Shown here in pieces: positions 58,372-64,000 of a DNA stretch of 64,000 nt. The notes beneath the pieces are model-generated. The model did not search any database. It worked only from the letters and a program-made list of their open reading frames with translations, and was not told the origin of the DNA. A program made the position numbers and the translations under genes. This stretch comes from Burkholderiaceae bacterium (GTDB taxonomy: Bacteria > Pseudomonadota > Gammaproteobacteria > Burkholderiales > Burkholderiaceae_C), in NCBI GenBank assembly GCA_017992055.1, contig JAGOPK010000007.1, positions 223,503 to 287,502 of the forward strand, in the 5' to 3' direction. Position 1 is the stretch's first letter, and the number at the start of each line of letters is the position of its first letter.

Positions 58372-59571
58372 TCAGGCGGCCAGGAAGCGCTCGGTCAGCC
58401 GCACCCAGAAGGCCGCGCCGGTGGTCAGGATGGCGTCGTTGAAGTCATAGCGCGGGTTGTGCAGCATCGCGCCCTGCTCGCCGTTGCCCAGGCGGAAGAA
58501 GCAGCCGGGCCGGTGCTGCAGGTAATACGCGAAGTCCTCGCTGCCGGTCACCGGCGGGAACGGCGCGGTCACGCGCTGGGGCCCCACCAGTTCCTCGGCC
58601 ACCTGGCGTGCGAAGTCGGTTTCGGCCGGGCTGTTGATCACCACCGGATAGCCGCGCTGGTAGTCGATCTCGACCTCGCCCCCATAGCCCGCCACATGGG
58701 CCGTGACCAGGGCGCGGATGCGCTGCTCCAGCAGCTCGCGCACCGCCGGGTCGAAGGAGCGGATGCTCAGGCCCATGGTCGCCTGGTCGGGGATCACGTT
58801 CGAGGCCGAGCCGGCATGCAGCGAGCCGATGGTGATGATGGCCGTCTGCCGCGGATCGATGTTGCGCGCCACCACGCTTTGCAGGGCCACCACCAGGCTG
58901 CCGGCGATCAGCACCGGGTCCACCGCCTGGTGCGGCCGCGCCGCATGGCCGCCGCGGCCGTGGATGGTGATCTGGGCGGTGTCGGACGCGGCCATGAACG
59001 GCCCGCTGCCAAAGCCGAACTGGCCCACCGCCAGGCCCGGCGTGTTGTGCAGGCCGAAGATGGCATCGCAGGGAAAGCGCTCGAACAGGCCGTCGGCGAT
59101 CATGCGCTGGGCGCCGCTGTCCTTGCCCGCCTCCTCGGCCGGCTGGAACACCAGGTGCACCGTGCCCGAGAAGTTGCGCGTCTCGGCCAGCTTCTGCGCC
59201 GCGCCCAGCAGCATGGTGGTGTGGCCGTCGTGGCCGCAGGCGTGCATCACGCCGGGGCGGCTGCTGCTCCAGGGCCGGCCGGCATCGCCATCGGCGATCT
59301 CGTGGATCGGCAGCGCATCCATGTCGGCGCGCAGCGCGATGCGCCGCGTGCCGCTGCCGGCGCTGAGCGTGGCCACCACGCCATGGCCGCCGACATGGCG
59401 CGTGACCTGCCAGCCCCACTCGGTCAGGTGGCCGGCCACCAGGGCGGCGGTCTCGGCCTCCTCGAACGACAGCTCGGGATGGCGGTGCAGGTGCTGGCGC
59501 GTGGCGGTCAGGAAGCCGGCGGCTGCGTCCAGGTCGGCGAGTTGGCAGAAGCAGCGCAGGCGGTCGTTCAT
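58372..59571 (-). CDS. M20-family amidohydrolase (hippurate hydrolase/IAA-amino acid hydrolase-like)
   Basis: 399 residues. Metal-site motifs are R-A-D-M-D-A-L-P-I at 81-89, H110-A-C112-G-H114-D-G-H and the catalytic Glu pair in FQPAEEAGKDSGAQ, followed by GLHN, the dimerisation domain with HGRGGHAARPHQAVDP, and C-terminal SEDFAYYLQHRPGCFFRLG. The bridging Cys112 marks the manganese/zinc amidohydrolase subgroup (HipO/AmhX). It cleaves N-acyl amino acids. The start overlaps the stop of the MarR gene (ATGA), so regulator and enzyme are one operon. Confidence 0.9.
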   Translation of the reverse strand: MNDRLRCFCQLADLDAAAGFLTATRQHLHRHPELSFEEAETAALVAGHLTEWGWQVTRHVGGHGVVATLSAGSGTRRIALRADMDALPIHEIADGDAGRPWSSSRPGVMHACGHDGHTTMLLGAAQKLAETRNFSGTVHLVFQPAEEAGKDSGAQRMIADGLFERFPCDAIFGLHNTPGLAVGQFGFGSGPFMAASDTAQITIHGRGGHAARPHQAVDPVLIAGSLVVALQSVVARNIDPRQTAIITIGSLHAGSASNVIPDQATMGLSIRSFDPAVRELLEQRIRALVTAHVAGYGGEVEIDYQRGYPVVINSPAETDFARQVAEELVGPQRVTAPFPPVTGSEDFAYYLQHRPGCFFRLGNGEQGAMLHNPRYDFNDAILTTGAAFWVRLTERFLAA

Positions 59572-60080
59572 GGCGGGGGCTCCGGCAAAGGCTGGGGGTC
59601 GATTGTGGCGTCCAGCGCTTGCAGATGCCGGGCCAGCTTGTCCAGCAGGGCCAGCAGCTGGCGGCGCTCGTCGGCCTGCAGGCCGGCGGCGGCCTGTTCG
59701 GACAGCCGGCGGCGCTCGGCCACCAGCTTGCGGTGCAGCTGCTCGGCCTGCGGCGACAGCTGCAGCCGGCTGATGCGGCGGTCGTGCTCGTCGGGCGTGG
59801 CCAGCAGCAGGCCACGCTCGCGCAGGCCGGCGATCAGCCGCGCCAGCTGGCCCTTGTCGCGGCCGCTGTGCTGGGCCAGCTCGGTCTGCGTGGCGCCGGG
59901 GTGGCGGGCGAAGAAGCCCAGCACCCGGCCCTCCATCGGCGTGGGCGCCTGCGGGTCGTCGGCCAGGCGGCGGTGCTGCAGCGCCCGCACGCGGTGCATC
60001 AGCGCATGCACCGCTTCCAGCACGTCGCCATCGCCATCGGCATGGCCCTGTTGGTTGACATAGTCAATCTTTTTGCGCAT
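59568..60080 (-). CDS. MarR-family transcriptional regulator
   Basis: About 170 residues from MRKKIDYVNQQ. The winged helix (about 45-115) reads GRVLGFFARHPGATQTELAQHSGRDKGQLARLIAGLRERGLLLATPDEHDRRISRLQLSPQA, with the D-x-R-x-S/R wing. Flanking helices form the dimer interface. It is upstream of and coupled to the M20 amidohydrolase gene and divergent from a siderophore-interacting protein gene. A near-perfect inverted repeat lies between them, and a TTGAC-ata-GTCAA element is inside its own first codons. Confidence 0.88.
   Translation of the reverse strand: MRKKIDYVNQQGHADGDGDVLEAVHALMHRVRALQHRRLADDPQAPTPMEGRVLGFFARHPGATQTELAQHSGRDKGQLARLIAGLRERGLLLATPDEHDRRISRLQLSPQAEQLHRKLVAERRRLSEQAAAGLQADERRQLLALLDKLARHLQALDATIDPQPLPEPPP
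60055..60067. promoter_or_regulatory. TTGAC-ata-GTCAA palindrome inside the marR start region
   Basis: A perfect 5-bp inverted repeat within codons 5-9 of the MarR gene, 14 bases from the main palindrome. It could be an auxiliary operator. Confidence 0.35.
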
Positions 60081-60103
60081 GATGGATGACATTATCAACC
60101 ATC
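60081..60103. promoter_or_regulatory. MarR operator candidate between marR and the SIP gene
   Basis: GATGGATGA-cATTA-TCAACCATC is a 9-bp inverted repeat with one mismatch, filling most of the 34-base gap between the divergent starts at 60080 and 60115. Binding would control both directions. Confidence 0.6.
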
Positions 60104-60114
60104 AATGCCAAACC

Positions 60115-60855
60115 ATGGAATCGATTGAACCCACCCGCCGCGTGCAGCGTGTGCGCCATGAACTGCGCCGCCGCGAGCTGCAGGTGCTGCGCGTGCAGCC
60201 GCTGGGCGCGCACTTCGTCGCCGTGACCTTCGGCGGGCCCGAGCTGGAAGGCTTCACCAGCCTGTCCTTCGACGATCATGTGAAGTTCATGCTGGAGGCC
60301 GACGGCGCCGAGCCGGTGCGCCGCGACTACACGCCACGCCATTACGACGCCCAGCGTGGCGAGCTGACGCTGGAATTTGCGCTGCATGGCGACGGCCAGG
60401 CCTGCCGCTGGGCCCAGCAGGCCCAGCCCGGCCAGCGGGCGCTGATCGGCGGGCCGCGCGGCTCGATGATCATTCCGATGGACTGGGACTGGCAGCTGCT
60501 GGCCGGCGATGCCACGGCCCTGCCGGCCATCGCCCGCCGCATCGAGGAACTGCCTGCCGGCGCGCGCGCCCTGGTGCTGGTGCAGGTGGACAGTGCCGCC
60601 GACCAGCGCCAGTGGACCACCGCGGCCGACGTGCAAACGCAGTGGGTGACCAGCGACTATGAATGGCTGGCCGCGTTGCGCGAGCTGCAGTTGCCGCCCG
60701 GCGAAGGTTTTGCCTGGTGCGCCGGCGAAGCCTCGGTGATGGCCCAGGCCCGCCGCATGCTGATCCAGGACAAGGGCCTGGCCAAGGAGCACATCCGCGC
60801 CGCCGCCTACTGGAAGCGCGGCGCCAGTGCCTTCCACGAAAACTTGGAAGACTGA
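60115..60855 (+). CDS. Siderophore-interacting protein (FAD-dependent ferric-siderophore reductase)
   Basis: 246 residues of the SIP/ViuB family. The FAD-binding barrel has the R-D-Y-T-P-R-x-Y motif (VRRDYTPRHYD), then GDGQACRWAQQAQPGQRALIGGPRGSM. The NADH-binding half contains LLAGDATALPAIARRIEELP and the C-terminal FAWCAGEASVMAQARRMLIQDKGL...AAYWKRGASAFHENLED. It releases iron from imported siderophores by reduction. No siderophore biosynthesis or receptor genes are visible nearby. The divergent MarR protein may regulate it. The chosen ATG avoids overlap with the operator. Confidence 0.9.
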   Translation: MESIEPTRRVQRVRHELRRRELQVLRVQPLGAHFVAVTFGGPELEGFTSLSFDDHVKFMLEADGAEPVRRDYTPRHYDAQRGELTLEFALHGDGQACRWAQQAQPGQRALIGGPRGSMIIPMDWDWQLLAGDATALPAIARRIEELPAGARALVLVQVDSAADQRQWTTAADVQTQWVTSDYEWLAALRELQLPPGEGFAWCAGEASVMAQARRMLIQDKGLAKEHIRAAAYWKRGASAFHENLED

Positions 60856-60879
60856 GCTCCAGGCCAGGCCTGGTGGCGA

Positions 60880-61983
60880 TTAGAAACTGTGGCGCAGGCC
60901 CACGGCAACGCCGCTCTGCCCTTCACCCGCCGCCGGGCCGGTGCCGGCCTGGGCATTGCTGACCGACAGCGCCAGCGTGCCGCTGTTGTCGATGTGGCCG
61001 GCCGAGGCATAGACCGCCGTGCGCTTGGACAGCTGGTAGGTGCTGCGCAGCACCGCCAGGGTGGCGGCATTGGCGCTGTTCTTGTAGTCCAGCTTGAACA
61101 CCTGGCCGTCGAAGACCCACTGGCCCATCGGCAGCGAGGCGCCCGCGTACCACAGCTCGCTCTTGGGCGTGCTGGCGCTGGCACCGTTGCGACGGCCGAT
61201 CCAGCCCGCGCCCAGCTTGACGCCCGACACCCGCGTCCAGCCGGTGACGGTGCTGCGGCGGTCGGTCATGGCGCTGCTGGTCAGGCCGGCAAAGGCGCCG
61301 GCGCCACCGCGGATTTCGTCGATGGCCGCCGAAGCCCCCCATTGCGCCGTGTCGTAGCACAGCATCGCACTCCACTGGTTGCAGGCCTTGCTGTCGGCGC
61401 TGTTCTCGCCGGCGCAGTTGGTGCCCGAGGGGCTGGGGCCGGCGTTCACCGCATCGCGGCCGCGGCTGTAGGTGGCGCCCACGCCCCAGGCGCCGAACGT
61501 GCCGCGGTAGGCGATGGAGTTGTCCACCCGCGCATTGGGCAGGTAGCTGTCCATCGAGCCCGAGCCATGGGCATTGGGGCCCAGGATGTCGGCCTCGGTC
61601 TGCGACCAGAACAGCATGCTGTACTGGCGGCCCAGGCTGACCGCGCCCCAGGGACCGGACAGGCCCACATGGGCCTGGCGGCCGAAGGCGCGCGCGCCCT
61701 GGTTCAGCGAGCCGGTGTCGGCGCCGATGCCCTGCTCCAGCGTGAACTGGGCGCGCAGGCCGCCGCCCAGGTCCTCGGTGCCGCGAAAGCCCAGGCGCGA
61801 GGGCACGCTGCCGGTCAGGCCCGGCATGCGGCTGTTGCCGGCGCTGCTGGCGCCGACGTTGGTCACATGCTCCAGCGCCAGGTCCAGCACGCCGTAGATG
61901 CTGACGTTCTGTGCCGAGGCGGCGCCGCAGGCCAGGCCCAGGCTGGTCACGCAGGCCAGGCCGAAAGCGGATTTCTTGTTCAT
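60880..61983 (-). CDS. Gram-negative porin (Burkholderiales general-porin type)
   Basis: 367 residues. A Sec signal (MNKKSAFGLACVTSLGLACGAASAQ) is followed by the porin start NVSIYGVLDLALEHV, then SRLGFRGTEDLGGGLRAQFTLEQG and GRQAHVGLSGPWGAVSLGRQYSM in the constriction-loop region. The C-terminus is GLRHSF. The pattern is that of the 16-stranded OmpC-like trimeric porins of Burkholderiales, in which substrate-specific members often stand beside catabolic genes. It lies 28 bases downstream of a tannase-like lipoprotein gene on the same strand. Confidence 0.9.
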   Translation of the reverse strand: MNKKSAFGLACVTSLGLACGAASAQNVSIYGVLDLALEHVTNVGASSAGNSRMPGLTGSVPSRLGFRGTEDLGGGLRAQFTLEQGIGADTGSLNQGARAFGRQAHVGLSGPWGAVSLGRQYSMLFWSQTEADILGPNAHGSGSMDSYLPNARVDNSIAYRGTFGAWGVGATYSRGRDAVNAGPSPSGTNCAGENSADSKACNQWSAMLCYDTAQWGASAAIDEIRGGAGAFAGLTSSAMTDRRSTVTGWTRVSGVKLGAGWIGRRNGASASTPKSELWYAGASLPMGQWVFDGQVFKLDYKNSANAATLAVLRSTYQLSKRTAVYASAGHIDNSGTLALSVSNAQAGTGPAAGEGQSGVAVGLRHSF

Positions 61984-62011
61984 CGTGTGTCTCCGGTGGG
62001 GGTGGGATCGA

Positions 62012-63721
62012 TCAGGGGTTGGCGGCCAGCTTGGCCTTGATCCAGGCAAAGGCTTCCTGCACGTCGTAGTTGCCGCTGTGGCCCACCAGGTACGGGTACT
62101 TGAAGCTCAGGTCCTTGACCGAGGCGTCGTTCTTGATCGCGTAGTACAGAAGCGTCTGCATCGAGTACGCGGTGTCGCGGTCCACCATGCCGTGGCGCAC
62201 ATACCAGTAGGGCGCGCTGTCGGCGGCGGTGTTCAGGTAGGCCAGCGGGTTGATCAGCTTGAGCTGGGTGGCCAGGCTGGCACCGCTGCCGGCCAGGTAG
62301 GCCGACCAGGCCTGGCCGGTGTCGTCCGGCCCCGAGCCGTCGCCGGCCACCGCGTTGTTGGCCCAGCTCCATTCGCTGAAGTTCTGGTAGGCGAAGCTGG
62401 ACGAGCCGAACAGATTGGTCTCGCCGCTGCTGCGCCAGTTGCCGGCCGTGTCCTTGTTGCCGGTGACACCGATGGCATCGAAGGCCACCACGGTCTTCAG
62501 TGCCTGGTTGGTGGCCGCGTACTTGACGAACTTGGCATAGTCCAGCGCGCTGACCACGGCGCTGGTGCCGCTGCCGCTGAGCGTCAGCCAGTCGTTGGCC
62601 AGCGTGGCCCGGCTGGTGACGAAGTTCTCGCCCAGCTGGGGCACGGCCGTGCCGGCGGCGATCTGGCGCTCGATCTCCTGCTTCAGCAGCGCGCTGGTGG
62701 CCTCGCGCAGGTTGGCCGTGGTCAGCGCCGTGCCGTTGTCCAGCTTCAGGCCCAGGCCGCTGACATAGGCCGGGAACAGCGCTGCAATCGCCGTGGCCGC
62801 CGCCGGCTGAGGGCCGGCCGAATAGGCCACGCCACCCAGCGCGCCGGTATTGGCATCGCTGCGCACCGCGGCATATTCCCACTCGTAGCCGGCGTCGGCA
62901 TTGCCCAGGTTGTTGATCGGGCAGTAGGCCACCGCGGCGAACACATCGTCCTTGATGCGGCTGCTGAGCACGCCGTCGGTGCTGCGCACACCGGCCGCGC
63001 CCACCTCGGCCAGGAAGGGCAGGTAGTCGGCGCTGTTGCCGCTGGCGGCCACGGCCGCGGTCAGGCCGCCGCCGCCGCTGGTGCCATTGACCACGATGCG
63101 CTCGGCCGAGCCCGGCATGGCGGCATCGTTGAGCCGCAGGTAGCGGATCGCCGCCTTGGCATCGACCACCGGTGCCGGCGCCTTGCCGGCCCAGCGGCCG
63201 TCCTCGGCGCGGGCGCCACGGCTGCGCGTGCCGACGTTGACCACCACATAGCCCGCCTTCAGCGCGGCACCGATGTTGTCGGTATTGCTGGTGCTGACGA
63301 AGGCCCGGCCTTCGGTGACCGTGGTGGCCACCGCGCTGGTGAACCAGCCACCGTTGTTGACCGCGAAGTAGATCGCCGCCTTCTGGTCGGACACGGCCGA
63401 CTCGGGCACCGAGACGATCATCGTCTGGTAGGCATAGGGATCGCTGAGCGCGGTGGTCGTGCCGCCCAGGGTCAGCTGGGTGGCGGCCATCTTGATCGGC
63501 TTGGCCACGTAGACGATGCGGTACTGGCGCAGCTTCACCGCCGTGCCGTCCACCGTCACATTGACCGTGGTGTATTTGCTGGCGTCGAACTGCAGCGCTT
63601 GGTCCTCGGCATCGGGCGGCTCGTCGTTGCCGCCGCAACCGGCCAGCGGCAGCATCAGCAGGGCGGCAGCCCATGCGGCAGCCGCAGCGGCCAGCGGCCG
63701 CCGCTTCATCGTCGTCTTCAT
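62012..63721 (-). CDS. Tannase-like lipoprotein esterase (subtype B tannase/feruloyl esterase-type)
   Basis: 569 residues. A lipoprotein signal ends L-A-G-C (C29). The alpha/beta-hydrolase nucleophile is S215 in G-T-S-G-G-G (GTSGGGGLTAAVAAS). C-terminal triad candidates are D in RHGMVDRDTAY and H in YLVGHSGNYDVQEAF. Domain order, a large lid insertion (about 260-470) and length match subtype B tannases. These hydrolyse galloyl esters to gallate. The neighbouring gallate dioxygenase fragment upstream and porin downstream support this reading. The start was taken at MKTTMKRR; the second ATG (63709) is equally possible. Confidence 0.78.
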   Translation of the reverse strand: MKTTMKRRPLAAAAAAWAAALLMLPLAGCGGNDEPPDAEDQALQFDASKYTTVNVTVDGTAVKLRQYRIVYVAKPIKMAATQLTLGGTTTALSDPYAYQTMIVSVPESAVSDQKAAIYFAVNNGGWFTSAVATTVTEGRAFVSTSNTDNIGAALKAGYVVVNVGTRSRGARAEDGRWAGKAPAPVVDAKAAIRYLRLNDAAMPGSAERIVVNGTSGGGGLTAAVAASGNSADYLPFLAEVGAAGVRSTDGVLSSRIKDDVFAAVAYCPINNLGNADAGYEWEYAAVRSDANTGALGGVAYSAGPQPAAATAIAALFPAYVSGLGLKLDNGTALTTANLREATSALLKQEIERQIAAGTAVPQLGENFVTSRATLANDWLTLSGSGTSAVVSALDYAKFVKYAATNQALKTVVAFDAIGVTGNKDTAGNWRSSGETNLFGSSSFAYQNFSEWSWANNAVAGDGSGPDDTGQAWSAYLAGSGASLATQLKLINPLAYLNTAADSAPYWYVRHGMVDRDTAYSMQTLLYYAIKNDASVKDLSFKYPYLVGHSGNYDVQEAFAWIKAKLAANP

Positions 63722-63790
63722 GCTTGTCTCCTCGCCGTTGCGGCGGGTGGTTGAAAAATCCGCTGCCGGGGTCGCCGCCCCGACCCTCGA

Positions 63791-64000
63791 TCAGGCCTTG
63801 CGGCCTGCGTCCCAGGACAGCGTGGCGCTGTCCTTGCCGGCCACCGAATACAGCGCGTTCGTATTGCGCGTCTTCTGAAAATCTTCCAGGCTCTGGCCGC
63901 GCATCGCCGCATAGATGTGCAGGTTGGACACGCCGACCACCGCGCCCAGCTTCTCCAGCATGAAGAAGATCACGCCGTGGTGGATCAGGCCACGCCAGTC
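63791..64000 (-). CDS. galA: Gallate dioxygenase, C-terminal fragment (runs off the window)
   Basis: The last 69 codons of a minus-strand gene are visible; its 5' part lies beyond 64000. The sequence DWRGLIHHGVIFFMLEKLGAVVGVSNLHIYAAMRG, then QSLEDFQKTRN and YSVAGK, closely matches my recollection of the C-terminal domain of gallate dioxygenase (GalA of Pseudomonas, DesB of sphingomonads). That is a LigAB-type extradiol enzyme that opens the ring of gallate using Fe(II). The following gene, 69 bases downstream, is the tannase-like esterase, so ester cleavage and ring opening are probably co-expressed. Confidence 0.82.
   Translation of the reverse strand, partial: DWRGLIHHGVIFFMLEKLGAVVGVSNLHIYAAMRGQSLEDFQKTRNTNALYSVAGKDSATLSWDAGRKA

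Noticed and set aside
60859-60873. CCAGGCCAGGCCTGG repeat between the convergent SIP and porin genes as a terminator
   Set aside because: The stem is at most five base pairs once a real loop is allowed, and no T-run follows on either strand.

Overview
The window is about 70% G+C with dense, mostly ATG/GTG-started genes. It looks like a chromosomal segment of an aerobic or facultative betaproteobacterium of the order Burkholderiales (Rubrivivax/Ideonella/Leptothrix/Comamonadaceae-like). Pointers to this are a periplasmic Bug-type receptor, a Burkholderiales-type porin ending in Phe, a DUF2322 protein, many LysR regulators and a REP-like repeat of a kind I know from this order. I see no phage, insertion sequence, CRISPR array, rRNA or origin. 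There is one tRNA gene.

Layout. 1-7.4 kb: a truncated malate/L-lactate dehydrogenase-family gene, a PhoX-like phosphatase, slyX, a small outer-membrane barrel, an EamA exporter, two tandem c-type cytochromes (two and three haems) without a dehydrogenase partner, and a class II aldolase. 7.4-14.9 kb: a signalling operon made of a five-PAS histidine kinase, a receiver-kinase hybrid and a receiver-GGDEF-EAL protein. 14.9-27.4 kb: a Na/Pi-type transporter, an MFS carrier, a PAS kinase, a radical SAM protein with an unusual cysteine spacing, a thioesterase-MATE operon divergent from a TetR gene across a clear operator, an Aer-like chemoreceptor and a Gfo/Idh/MocA oxidoreductase. 27.5 kb: tRNA-Leu(CAG) with promoter and terminator.

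27.7-41.6 kb: regulator-target pairs. These are LysR/epimerase, argP/argO, an ArsR-SRPBCC operon, a MarR gene next to a Bug receptor-sulfatase operon, a LysR gene divergent from a secreted argininosuccinate-lyase-like protein, and a LysR gene divergent from GST-CmcJ genes. 41.6-49.6 kb: a patatin phospholipase with a small partner, a chemoreceptor behind a sigma-28-like promoter, an HxlR/quinone-reductase pair with a palindromic operator, a GNAT gene coupled to an unknown gene, DUF2322 and an MFS carrier.

49.7-56.6 kb: a seven-gene respiratory operon, cyoABCD-surf1-regB-regA. It encodes a haem-copper quinol oxidase, its assembly factor and a redox two-component system, and an FNR-like box lies upstream. 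56.8-60.9 kb: a DEAD-box helicase, the remnant of a CSLREA-domain gene, an M20 amidohydrolase-MarR operon and a siderophore-interacting flavoprotein. 60.9-64 kb: a porin, a tannase-like lipoprotein esterase and the C-terminus of gallate dioxygenase, which together read as a tannin/gallate catabolic cluster running off the right edge.

A recurring theme is redox control. FNR-like boxes (8 or 9 of 10 consensus positions) lie upstream of the radical SAM gene, the Aer-like receptor, the GST/LysR pair and the cyo operon, alongside RegBA. All identifications come from reading motifs and family resemblance. No database search was run.
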